Source of the DNA: Zygaena filipendulae
Lineage: Eukaryota > Arthropoda > Insecta > Lepidoptera > Zygaenidae
Assembly: GCA_907165275.2 (NCBI GenBank)
Contig: CAJRBF020000001.1
Coordinates: 186,001-250,000 of the forward strand
Direction: 5' to 3'
DNA length: 64,000 nt
Every line of letters begins with the position of its first letter. The first letter of the stretch is position 1. The position numbers and the translations under genes are program-made. Positions 37,894 through 48,035 of this stretch are shown here, piece by piece. The notes beneath the pieces are model-generated. The model saw only the letters and a program-made list of their open reading frames with translations. It was not told the origin of the DNA and made no database searches.

Positions 37894-40800
37894 TTAGTTA
37901 TAATACGGTTTCGTTCTATTCTTATGGACTATGTCATATTTGTTATTTTTTAATATCTTAACATTAGGACCTATGTCTTCTACAACAATAAATGGACCCT
38001 CATACAAAGGTTCTAATTTCTTCCCTGTTTCATTCTTTACTAATATTAGTTGATCTTTATTATACTTTATAGGATTAATATACTTATCATAATGAATTTT
38101 CCTTTTTTGCTTACTTAAAATTAAATTATTTCTAGCATCATTATGAGCTACCTGTAATCTATATTTTAAATCTAATGCATAATTTTCTGGATTATATAAT
38201 GGTTCTACATAATTACTTACTCTAGTTGGGATATTGCTCTGTCTACCAAATACTAATTCAAAAGGTGTGTATTTCGTTTCTGTGTGTACTGTGTTATTGA
38301 ATCCAAAGCACCAGAATGGAAGCCACTGGCTCCACGTGCTTAAATTACCTTGACACTGGATTCTAAGAAATTCTCCCAGATGCTTGTGGGTATTCTCAAG
38401 CGCCCCTATTGATTGGTGATGGTATGCTGTTGATGTCAGTTTCTGTATTTCTAAAATTTTACATACTTCTGCCATTGTTGATGAGACAAACTCAGATCCA
38501 CGATCTGTTGAAATGATATTAGGTATCCCAAATCTTAATATAAAATTATTTACTAAAGCCCTAGCAATACTTATAGTTTCCTTATTTTTTAAAGCATAAG
38601 CCTCTAAAAATTTAGTAAGTTCACATTGAACAGTTAAAATGTAAATATTATCTTCTTCGTCTCTTTCTAATGGTCCTACTAAGTCTAAATATATTTTTTC
38701 AAAAGCTTGTGTAGCCGTCGTAGTTATTTGCATAGGCTCTTTGATATATTTACTATGCTTCATCCTTTGACATTTTGTACACTTACGTACAAAGTTTGTT
38801 ACGTCCTTGTAAAGTCCTGGCCAGAAAAATTTTCTTTTAATGTTATTTATCATCCTACGTACTCCAGCATGACCACTGGTAGGTAATAGGTGAAAGTCAT
38901 GTAGAATAAATTGTCTTTCTTCTTTATCATCAATAACTTTTATTCCTTTCAATATACATATTCGAGGGCCGGCCCACTCTTGTATTCCTTTTATTTCATC
39001 GTTTAACTCTTTCACGAATGACTTATTTAATTCATTTATTACTATGCATAGTTCAATTATATTCGTCATCTTACAAAAATCTCGTAACTTAGTCATAAAT
39101 TCGGCTCGCGAGAAATGTGCCCTAAAGTTTAGATTTATATATAACGTCATATTTTCTTCATCATACGTAAAACAACCATGCGTTATTATTTTGTCGACCT
39201 GGAGTAACTTATCTAATTTACAACCTTCGATTAATTTCATCTCCACGCAATCATTCGGTCTCTTTAGTAATTCTACGACTCTTGGTTGATCAGGCCTTTC
39301 GTCTGTAGCTTTACTAAAGGATGAATTCTCACTCTCGCATAATTTTTTATCATTCATTCTCTTCAATTGTGCTCTTGTCATCACTGATATAATCTCCTGA
39401 TGTAAAGTTTTCAATTCGTCGGAATTAATAATAATTCTCGATAACGCGTCGGCTGCGACATTTTCTTTTCCCTTAATGTAAATTATTTTAAAATTATATT
39501 CATCCAGTACCAATCTAAACTTTAATAATCTACTAGATGGATCTTTTATACTAAATAAATAAACTAACGGTTTGTGGTCCGTCATTATTTTAAATGGTCT
39601 TCCATATACGTATGGTCTGAAGTATTTCACAGCCCATACGATTGCTACTAGTTCTTTCTGTATTGTTGGGTAGTTACGTTCTGCCTTATTTAACGGTCTG
39701 CTGGCATAAGCTACTGGTCTCAAATCACTGTTACATAGAACTGCTCCTATAGCTGTACCTGACGCATCGGTTTGAATAATAAATTCGTTACTTTCCGAAA
39801 AGTCTGGGTATTGTAATATTGGAGCTGTCATTAGCAATGATTTTAAAGTTTCAAATGAAGTTTCACAATTTTCTGTCCAAATAAACGGTTCATTTTTCCT
39901 AGTTAATTTATTCAATGGCATCGTTATATCAGCAAAATTTTTAATAAATTTCCTATAATAATTACAAAAAGCTACGAATCTCTTAACTTCTTCCACATTT
40001 TTTGGTTTTGGATAATTTTTTAATATTTTTGTTTTAGCTGGATCTGGCAAAACACCTTCTGCTGATACCACATGTCCTAAATATAACAGTTCTTTCTTTA
40101 AAAATTGACATTTCTCCGGATTTAATTTTAAATTTACTTGTTTTAACCTTTCCAAGACGTCAATTAAGTTTTTATTATGAATATCAAGATTTCTTCCAAA
40201 AATAACAAGGTCATCTAAATAAACAAAGCATTTTTCGTAGGTTAAGCCTGACATGGCAATTGACATAACTCTACTAAAAGCACTTGGGCTAGTTTTAAGA
40301 CCCATTGGTAATCTTTTCATTTGATATTGGCCTGTACTAGTAGTGAATGCTGTGCACTTTCTACTAGGTACATCCAAATTAACTTGAAAGTAACCTTGAC
40401 TTAAATCTAAATGCGAAAAATATACGGAACCCGACAGTGAATCTAAAATGTCTGTGATATTTGGTAAAGGGAATTTATCATCGACTATATTTTCATTTAA
40501 TTTTCTGAAGTCAACCACAAGTCGCCACTTCTGTTCTGAATTTACCGAACCTTTTTTGGGAACTAGTAAAATTGGGCTGGACCACTCGCTTTTAGTTTCT
40601 TCTATAATGTCATCTTTAAGCAATTTTTCTATTTGTTTATTTACCTCTGCTTTTAAAGAGTGTGGTAATCTATAGGGTTTAATGTAAACTGGAGTAGCAT
40701 TAGGTTTTAAGACAATGGATTGTTCATAAATATTTGTTGATGTCAATTTATCGCCTGGTAAACAAAAGACGTCTGAATATTTAGAACAAATTTGCTTTAT

Positions 40801-41655
40801 CGAATTTTGTTCTTCTGAATTTAAATGGTCTAAGTTTATTATTAATAAAAGAGTTTTAGCTCGATTTGTATTTGCACTGCATTGGTTAAATTTACACACG
40901 TTATAATAACTTAATGGTACTAATTCTGGCTTAAAGTCGTTTAACGCTATTTCTTGTTCTCCGACGTTCAAAAATTTTAACGGTATTCTATTATCTTTAA
41001 TACTAACTATACAACTTGACAAAAATATGTCGTCAGTTATTTGCTTGGAACATACAACGTAGTCTTCTTTCAAATTCGGATCTATGTTTACATAATGAAT
41101 CGATTCCGATCGTGCTGGTACCTGAATCATATTATTCGAACACGTTGTGTGGTCTGTTATTGGTATCAAATACTTCTTACCATAATTATACAGTGACAAA
41201 ACATTAGTCTCTATGCTGATATTAGCTTTATATTTAGATAGGAAGTCTAAGCCGAGAATTCCATCCGCCTTTAAAGGAAGGTTATTAAATACATGGAACT
41301 TATGCTAGAAGATTTGATTATTGTTATGAGTTAGTGATAGGTAAACATATCCCGAGGAACGAATTTGACCGCCTATTCCATTTATGAAAATCTCGTTGCT
41401 ATGTACCAGTATATTTCTCGGTACTGCCTCAGCTTTTATGACAGATATACTTGCCCCTGAGTCTAGTAACCAATAATATGTTTTGCCGTAAATGTTAAAT
41501 GACACAAATTTTGCTTTACCATTTAATGTTAAAATGTTTTGTTTAAGATCGAAAAAACTGCATTTCCTCGTTTTGTTTATTTGTCGCCAAATTATTTGCG
41601 TTGTCTTGTACGTTTTCCGTTCCGTGCGCGTAAAGTACACGATTGCCCTTACCAC
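37894..41655 (-). pseudogene. pol: Gypsy D Pol: protease, RT, RNase H, integrase, one in-frame TAG
   Basis: A single frame from about 41655 to 37894, interrupted once by TAG at 41305-41307. Before the stop is the protease (YYWLLDSGASISVIKAE). After it, the protease tail (GILGLDFLSKY), then RT with WRLVVDFRKLNENI, FSHLDLSQGYFQV, PMGLKTSPSAFSRV and YLDD (about 40205-40216), RNase H (IQTDASGTAIGAVL, YPTIQKELVAIVW) and integrase: zinc domain (HAGVRRM...CTKCQRMK), Asp in IYLDLVGP, Asp in ISTDRGSEF, Glu in GALENTHK, and a GPY/F module (LEPLYEGPFIVVED) at the end. Its frame is +1 relative to gag, overlapping it by about 110 nt. With only one stop, this may be the single inactivating change or a readthrough site. 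Confidence 0.92.
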
Positions 41656-42778
41656 GATTATTTCCGTGATTTCTTCGTGAGTACCAACTGCGTCCGCGAT
41701 TTGGATGGCTAAATGACGTTCGATTATTATTATAATTACTATTCGTATTGGAATGATAATTTTGATTAAAATTTAAGTTACCTCGTCCGCGGTATCCGTT
41801 GGGCCTTTGGGTGTATTGTCCTCGATTTAGATGAGTGTTACGCCTATATGTATTAGTAAAATGGGTTTCCTTACCCCGTCCTCGTCGTGTAAACTGCATT
41901 ACTTCCTCGTTTTTTGGAAATGTACATGTTCCTTCGTCCTTGGCAGCCTGCATAGCCTCACCTAAGCTGTCGAATTTGCGCGCTGCAATGATCGTACTCA
42001 ACCTGGTATCTCGTAACCCATCTGAAAATCTTTTAATTGCCATTTTTTCGTTAATGGGTTTAAGCGCGGCAAACCTAGCTTCGTCACCATCGGCCTGGGT
42101 AATAGTAAGGTCAGAAAACAAATTCTCTAATTCAGTACCATATTGGTCTATAGATTTCCATCCTTGAGAAATATTTTGGAGTTTGTTTTGGATGGCACCA
42201 AATGATTTTTTAGGCAATAAGAACTTTCTTAAATCTACTAAAAGATCATTAATACAAACATAATTTTTGGGCAACCGTACTTTTGCATTTTCAGATAAGC
42301 GATTTTTCAGTGTAAATTTAATAAGCCATAATTTGTCCTCCTCTTTTAACATCTCTGCGTACATTTCAACCGCATCAATCAGCCTTTTGGTCGTCTCCTC
42401 TTTTCCATCCATTACTGGGATCAAACTACATGCCGTTTTTAAATCAAAATCCATCATAAATTCTTTTTCGTCTCTACTACTACAAGAACTACTGTTACTA
42501 CTATGCCTCTTTGTGGGCTTGATACATAGATTTTTTATATCGCCATACACTTTATTTATATTATCATTTGCGTTATTTGCTATTACAATTAGTTCATATT
42601 TTTGCCTTTTTTGTGACAACAAATACTTTAATATGTCTTGACATTCAAGAAAAATATTTTTTGCCAACTTTAACTTATCTTCTAAAACATTCCCTTTAAA
42701 TCTAGACTGTCCTTTCTTAATCAAATACTTCTTAATTTTATTTAATTCGTCCAAATTTTCCACTAGTTTACTATCCAT
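41543..42778 (-). CDS. gag: Gypsy D Gag
   Basis: About 411 residues from the ATG at 42778 (MDSKLVENLDELNK); the frame is open 32 codons further, to 42874, but that extension is Thr-rich and looks non-coding. Features: a helical N-terminus, then a capsid-type region (LKTACSLIPVMDGKEETTKRLIDAVEMYAEML, IKFTLKNRLSENAKVRL, LQNISQGWKSIDQYGTELENLF, AIKRFSDGLRDTRLSTII) and a C-terminal Arg/Gly/Asn-rich tail (RGRGN, RRNHGNNRGKGNR) in place of a zinc knuckle. A possible short intron (GTAAGT donor near 42915, CTGTAG acceptor near 42822) lies just upstream. The frame is open. Confidence 0.85.
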   Translation of the reverse strand: MDSKLVENLDELNKIKKYLIKKGQSRFKGNVLEDKLKLAKNIFLECQDILKYLLSQKRQKYELIVIANNANDNINKVYGDIKNLCIKPTKRHSSNSSSCSSRDEKEFMMDFDLKTACSLIPVMDGKEETTKRLIDAVEMYAEMLKEEDKLWLIKFTLKNRLSENAKVRLPKNYVCINDLLVDLRKFLLPKKSFGAIQNKLQNISQGWKSIDQYGTELENLFSDLTITQADGDEARFAALKPINEKMAIKRFSDGLRDTRLSTIIAARKFDSLGEAMQAAKDEGTCTFPKNEEVMQFTRRGRGKETHFTNTYRRNTHLNRGQYTQRPNGYRGRGNLNFNQNYHSNTNSNYNNNRTSFSHPNRGRSWYSRRNHGNNRGKGNRVLYAHGTENVQDNANNLATNKQNEEMQFFRS

Positions 42779-43075
42779 ATTAACTTTAAAGTAAAAGTAA
42801 CTACAGTATTGGGAGCCATAATGTACCGTAGTAGTGGTTACGCGCGGAGTCGTCGCGACTACTTTTATGGGCACAGGAATTTAAACAAATGGCTCGTTAC
42901 AATGGTAAGGTACTTACATGCATCATATTATAATTATTATAATATTTATTACTATCTGTTACTAAGACTATGTTTTAAAGTCTCTACATTTATTTTTTAT
43001 TTATTTTTAGCTTTCACTTGCACTGCACTGCACTTGCACTCATAAAATTGTACTTGCCTGCACATCACTCACAAT

Positions 43076-43381
43076 TTAATGCTTGCCTCCTGCTATGGCA
43101 CCTGCGCTGGACCCAGCGTGTTGCTGCTCCTCCTGGCGCCTCGCAAGACTTCTTCTCAAGGCATGTCGTGCTATTTCGCGCCGCATCCACTGGCGATGAC
43201 ACCTTTTATACGCGTAATATATTCCTCCGCAGCACGTTAACAGGATGACCACCACGATGATAATTAAGAGGATATTTGTTATAGACAGGTGATAGCTTAA
43301 TTGTTCCGTGTTCGCACTATTGGAACCCGCCGCATTTTGCGCGATTATTAGTTCTTGTTTTTCCGGACTACTTCGACACAT
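43076..43381 (-). CDS. small single-pass membrane protein upstream of gag in Gypsy D
   Basis: 101 residues from the ATG at 43381. A polar N-terminal ectodomain of about 33 residues with two possible N-glycosylation contexts is followed by one strong transmembrane segment (ILLIIIVVVILLTCCGGIYYAY) and a highly basic cytoplasmic tail (RCHRQWMRREIARHALRRSLARRQEE). No enzymatic motif is seen. It lies between the 5' LTR and gag, on the element strand. Some Gypsy elements carry extra small frames in this place, so it is probably an accessory gene and not chance. Function unknown; membrane anchoring of RNA or Gag is possible. Confidence 0.6.
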   Translation of the reverse strand: MCRSSPEKQELIIAQNAAGSNSANTEQLSYHLSITNILLIIIVVVILLTCCGGIYYAYKRCHRQWMRREIARHALRRSLARRQEEQQHAGSSAGAIAGGKH

Positions 43382-43564
43382 TTTGCCTGATTATTATTTT
43401 CGGAAACTTTATGCGTTGCATTTTTAAATTAAATTAAATTTTTAAATTTTTCTTCATTTATTTTCTCCTTTCTATTTTTCTTGATTACGAGTAGGTAATT
43501 TTAAATACGTAAATACGCGGTGCGCCTGCGCCGGACAGGCAGACCGTTTTAGGCAGGGTCGCCA

Positions 43565-43647
43565 TGTAGGGACGTCTTAAGGCGAGCGAATGGAAACAAC
43601 CACTCTTGTTAAATGATCGTTTAATACTGTCAACATACACCACTTCA
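43565..43647 (-). repeat. Gypsy D 5' LTR (83 bp)
   Basis: Followed on the element strand by the primer site TGGCGACCCTGCC (about 43552-43564). The CCAT target duplication is at 43648. Confidence 0.88.
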
Positions 43648-43774
43648 CCATCATGATGTGGGGAACTACCGCGCCCGCGCCGATTGGTCGAGCGTTCAGT
43701 CCACCCATGGATGGCATAGGCGCGAAATTTAAATACCGGGTTGCCAATATCCAGATTTATAAATAGCCCAAACA
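43648..43774 (-). repeat. BEL copy 2 3' LTR, right part
   Basis: Continues the LTR split by Gypsy D (TCATGATGTGGGG... to CCCAAACA), nearly identical to 14801-14923. Confidence 0.9.
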
Positions 43775-44350
43775 CAGCCCCCGGCTTGAAAGGTTCTCTT
43801 TCGAAAAGGGAAACCAAAATAAACCTAAGCTAACCTATCATAATGAAGACTTAAACTTAGGAATTAAGTGACGAGAAACCGTCAACTAATAGTAAACTTA
43901 ATAATACTAAGAGGATTATCCGAACAAAGTACGAATAACCCTAGAACTATCGCTAATAAGCTACTACTGAGTGGGTAGCGGACATAACCGCACAATCGGG
44001 CGCTTAAGCGTACCATACTTGGTCTTTACCAACGCGACCCGAATTTTTCCGTCCCTACCTGCATAGGTTTCCTGAATTCGACCCAGTGGCCAATGCAGCG
44101 GCGGGGCATTATCCTGCCTAATTAAAACCACTGTCCCTACCTTTACGGATTGAGAATCCGACGTCCACTTTCCTCTGACCTGAAGGGTATGGAGGTATTC
44201 GGTGCTCCACCGCCGCCAATACGACTGTACCAATTTGTTCAACAGTTCAAAGCGAGATAACAAATGTTCGCGCTCTTCAGTTACTTCAGGAGATGGAAGC
44301 GAACGCAAAGGAACTGCATTTAGAAAATGGGCAGGAGTAAGTGGGACAGG
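43775..44350 (-). pseudogene. pol: BEL copy 2 pol C-terminal domain and 3' UTR, cut by Polinton 2
   Basis: 43775-43963 is the 3' untranslated part with polypurine tract. From 43964 to 44350 it encodes the last 128 or so residues of the BEL Pol: the DUF5641-like C-terminal domain (PLTPAHFLNAVPLRSLPSP, LLNKLVQSYWRRW, GTVVLIRQDNAPPLHWPLGRI). The frame ends abruptly at 44350 with GTGGGACAGG, where the Polinton TIR starts. The upstream part of the element is not found in the window. The differences from copy 1 are few. Confidence 0.9.
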
Positions 44351-44730
44351 AGTAGGTATATATTGTATGTTCTGGACCACTTCGTTCTTTCGCAATGAGC
44401 GAGCTCGTGCTCGCTCGCGAAATCACTCCGATGGTCCAGACCATACAATATATACCAATCAAAATGATTCACTTGTCGGATCGATCATGCAAAAACAATT
44501 ATCGCTCGCAAAATCATTCCAGTGGTCCAGGCCCTGGACCACACAATCAAAAAGATCTTCATTTGTCAGATCGATCATTTGTCAGATCAATTACAAAAGA
44601 TTTATCTGTGGAATGATAATACAGCGATATCCATACCATGAAACGATTAGACGTCTGGTAGTTCTCATGTTTTGACTTAAAAATAAATGTAACTAACGAA
44701 ATAGCACACTACTGACTTGACACGTGCATC
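44351..44730. repeat. Polinton copy 2 terminal region (TIR) with long palindrome
   Basis: Reverse complement of 12010-12387 with small changes. The terminal palindrome is at 44355-44456 and the 21-bp GTGGTCCAGG hairpin at 44522-44542. The loop centre differs (GAGCTCGTGCTC against GAGCACGTGCTC), yet the outer arms are kept in both copies. Confidence 0.82.
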
Positions 44731-45417
44731 ATGAAGTTTGTTAAACAGTCACAATCGTTAAATATTGATAATGTTTTTGTCGAAGTAAAAAATACCATGT
44801 CACGTCATGGAAGGCTTCTACCTAGCACTGTACGATGCATCATTTGTGGACCGTCGAGCTGTGGGAAAACAAATTTGATGATTGGACTACTTTTGCACGA
44901 AAACGGGTTACATTATCGAAATGTGTATGTTTATTCTAAAACATTACAACAACCAAAATATGTGTTTTTAGAAAAGGTTTTGGAACGAGTTCCAAATGTT
45001 TTATTTGAAAAGTATCGTGATAAAGGTGAAGTTTTAAGTCTACAAGATGCTAAACCCTACTCCGTGATTGTATTTGACGACGTTGCATGTGAAAATCAAA
45101 ATAACATACGAGATTACTTTGCAATGGGCAGACACAAATATATTGATTGTTTTTATCTCAACCAAACATATAGTAAAATCCCTAAACAGTTAGTGAGAGA
45201 TAACGCGAATTTAATTATACTTTTTAAACAAGATGAAACCAATATGAAACATGTTTATGATGAGCACGTTAATACAGACATGACGTGGGGTCAATTTCGC
45301 GAAATGTGTTCAAAGATTTGGATCAATCCTTACAATTATTTGGTTATAAACAAGGATTGTACTAAAAATAATGGTTGCTATAGAAACAAATTAGACACTT
45401 TTGTGGTGTTCGACTAA
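44731..45417 (+). CDS. ATPase: packaging ATPase (Polinton copy 2)
   Basis: 228 residues, full length, Walker A GPSSCGKT and Walker B VIVFDD intact. It differs from copy 1 at about five residues (R28 for S, G99 for D, and around 205-210). The first gene inside the TIR, oriented inward. Confidence 0.9.
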   Translation: MKFVKQSQSLNIDNVFVEVKNTMSRHGRLLPSTVRCIICGPSSCGKTNLMIGLLLHENGLHYRNVYVYSKTLQQPKYVFLEKVLERVPNVLFEKYRDKGEVLSLQDAKPYSVIVFDDVACENQNNIRDYFAMGRHKYIDCFYLNQTYSKIPKQLVRDNANLIILFKQDETNMKHVYDEHVNTDMTWGQFREMCSKIWINPYNYLVINKDCTKNNGCYRNKLDTFVVFD

Positions 45418-45512
45418 CAAAGAACATAAATAATACCTTTAAATAGAGGAACGCATGTTTTAAACTTCATTCGTTATCGGATGCTAAATCATTAACGACT
45501 CGTCCGGTTATA

Positions 45513-46384
45513 ATGGAAAAATCATTAAAAAGACGAATTGTTGATGCTGCAGAAGCAGTTAAGAAAAAGGTGCGAAAAATGAGAAATGTCGAAATTGAAA
45601 ATAAACGTGCATTGGAAACCGTGTTCAAGCCGGTCACAGAACCTCTTGCTCAATTTACGAAAGCTAATGAAAAAGCAACAAAACAAAAGCTGATTGAAAA
45701 ATCTGAAGGCAACACCAACCATAACACCGGTACTGTTAAAGACACCAAGGATGAGAGCAGTGATAATTATTATACAGATAATTCAGAATCTGATTTAGAC
45801 ACAGACCCCTCAGTTTCATCCGTTATTGATACAACTCTCGATGATAAAAATACCTCGTCATGGTCTGTGTCTTCAGAGGCGTTAGACGATGTTGTATTTG
45901 GTGTTAGATCAGAAAAAGGAAAACTTATGTTAGGTTCATCTCCTATAACGATCGGTGATCGATTTATATCTGTAGCTGGACATAAGTACGCTACCACTCC
46001 TGGCTTAAAACAATTGTTGCTTAAAAAAGATATCGATTTAAAATTAATTACGGATAGCGACATGAAAAATTACAAAACTATGTTAATGAACACAAACGCT
46101 CACCGTCGAGATTACGATTCAAAAAAACCCATCAAAAGTAATAAAGGACAAAAATACGTACAAATCATTAGACCTCTGTTTAATATAAAACAAACGAAAG
46201 GAGAAGGCTTACCGTCAATGAAAAAAATACGAAAAGATGTCGAGTATACTGGGACGATCCTAATGAATTGGTGGAACGATAAAAACTATTGATAGCATCA
46301 CGAGAAGCTGGTAACACCGGAGTTGACAATGAAATCATTTCTATCATAGAAGAATTGCGTGAAAGTGGACTCATTAATGCCTAA
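45513..46384 (+). pseudogene. DUF8207-like protein (Polinton copy 2), frameshifted
   Basis: Identical to copy 1 for about 239 residues, including the acidic linker and the FGVRSEKGKLMLGSSP core, then shifted at about 46235 so the frame ends at 46292 (KDVEYTGTILMNWW). The conserved DDPNELV and IEELRESG end is still readable in another frame to about 46384. A single-base change in the region of VDLVY is the cause. Confidence 0.85.
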
Positions 46385-46464
46385 ATAAAATAAATATGTG
46401 CATTACTAACGATTAGTTTCATTTTATATTTAGCCTCCCTAAGTAGCAGGTCCTACCTTAAAAT

Positions 46465-47016
46465 ATGAGTATAGACAAATTTGGTCATCATATTCATAAA
46501 AGAATACGTTTGTCAGAGTTTACATTTAATGACAAGGTGTTAATGAAATCTGAAAATGGTGATTATGATCTAAAAACAGCTAGACTAAGAGGCATCAAAT
46601 TTCCTATAGAAGCATACGATGCGGTTAATAAAGAGTATGTCGATCAATTACATGATATGATTATAAAAGAATTCAATAACCTTGTTGAAAATATGCGTTC
46701 ACAAATTATAATTGACATTACAAATACCGTTACATCTACTTTAAAAGCATACAATGCTTTGTTGAGATCTCATAATGGAGATTATGATTTACAAACAGCT
46801 AGACTGAGAGGCATCAAACATCCAGTAGAAGCAGATGATGCTGTTAACAAGGAGTATGTAGACCAACTAAACACCAAGATGTTTAAAGAATTCAATGGCC
46901 TTATTGACAGCTTACGTTCTCAAATTGATGAGTCTACTTTAAAAGCAACGTCTTTAGGGTTAGTAAATCAGTTGGAAGAGAAACTGAACAAGAACGGGGT
47001 GGAAAACGAGATTTAA
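46465..47016 (+). CDS. fibre-like repeat protein (Polinton copy 2), shorter end
   Basis: 183 residues. Both repeat units are preserved. A stop just after GVENEI shortens it by about 13 residues relative to copy 1, and the gene now ends one base before the integrase start rather than overlapping it. Whether the copy 1 tail or this end is ancestral is not known. Confidence 0.65.
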   Translation: MSIDKFGHHIHKRIRLSEFTFNDKVLMKSENGDYDLKTARLRGIKFPIEAYDAVNKEYVDQLHDMIIKEFNNLVENMRSQIIIDITNTVTSTLKAYNALLRSHNGDYDLQTARLRGIKHPVEADDAVNKEYVDQLNTKMFKEFNGLIDSLRSQIDESTLKATSLGLVNQLEEKLNKNGVENEI

Positions 47017-47017
47017 A

Positions 47018-47756
47018 GTGCATTACAAAATGACAAAACAGGAAGTAGTCAATGAAATCCACAAAGCCGCTCGAAAAAACTTTACAAGACGTCCTGTTTT
47101 TCTTAAGGGAATCGATGATTTGTGGCAAGCCGATTTGATAGATATGCAATCTCTTCGAAAATATAACAACAACAATAAATATATCCTTATAGTAATAGAT
47201 TGCTTTACAAAGTATGCCTGGGCTGAACCGTTGAAATCAAAGAAAAAACTTGATGTAACTCAAGCTTTTAAACATATTTTAATCCGAAGCCAAAGAAGGC
47301 CGTACAATTTGCAAACCGATATGGGGAACGAGTTCTACAACGATTCGTTTCAAAAGCTTATGAAGACGAATAAAATTACCCATTATTCGACGTTTTCTAT
47401 AAAAAAGCTTCAATTGTTGAACGTCTTATCAATACTATAAAGCAAAGACTGTTCAAACACTTTAGTCTGATTGGGAGTTATAAATGGTCTGACAAAACTT
47501 TGAATAATATTATGCAGACTTGTAGCACCACAAAACATCGCACCACTGGTTTTAAGCCTGCAGAAATTAATAAAACTATAGAACCAGACGTAAAAAAAAA
47601 TATTAATAAATTACACTCTTTTCCATCTGTACCACAAAAATCTAAATTTAAGGCTGGGGATTGCGTTCGTATTAGTAAATACAAAAATTGTTTTGAAAAG
47701 GGATATACTCCTAATTGGTCTACAGAATTATTTACTGTAAAGAAAGTAAATAATAC
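47018..47756 (+). pseudogene. INT: integrase (Polinton copy 2), N-terminal part, frameshifted and split by Copia 2
   Basis: The frame is open to 47440. One A is missing from the run before AGCTTCAATTG (about 47405), so the catalytic Glu and everything beyond lie in a second frame (47410-47756). Asp39 and Asp101 are kept. The sequence breaks at AATAATAC/TGTTG where the Copia 3' LTR begins; the remaining C-terminus is at 52497-52694. Confidence 0.9.
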
Positions 47757-47996
47757 TGTTGAAATAGTTGTTTGAAATAAAGAAACCATATTATAATTAA
47801 CTTTTAGTTTTATTTTCACTGCCTACACTTTATTTACATTACGACGCTTCGAGGAGAAATCAAAGACAAAGCCATAGACTATAGGTAATATTGATTTCAC
47901 ACACTGCACGAGACATTTATCCAATAATCCTATAGATGGCGCTACATGCTTTTTATTTTGCATATTATAAGATTATAAATTTACCCAATTACAACA
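47757..47996 (-). repeat. Copia 2 3' LTR (240 bp)
   Basis: Begins TGTTG, ends CAACA. On the element strand the polypurine tract AAGGAGGCG directly precedes it (47997-48005). Confidence 0.9.
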
Positions 47997-48035
47997 CGCC
48001 TCCTTAAATTTATAATCTTACAACCTTTTAATTAA

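Larger units (their letters stand above)
37711..43647 (-). mobile_element. Gypsy D, complete Ty3/Gypsy with 83-bp LTRs, nested in the BEL LTR
   Basis: 5937 bp with 83-bp LTRs (37711-37793 and 43565-43647, TGTAGGGACG...CACTTCA), identical as far as I can read. The target duplication is CCAT (37707-37710 and 43648-43651). The primer site next to the 5' LTR on the element strand is TGGCGACCCTGCC; Arg-tRNA-type primers of mdg1/412 also start TGGCGACC. A polypurine-like GGGGGTGAAGTG-type context lies at the 3' LTR. It has gag, pol with one in-frame TAG, and an upstream small membrane-protein frame. Confidence 0.92.
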
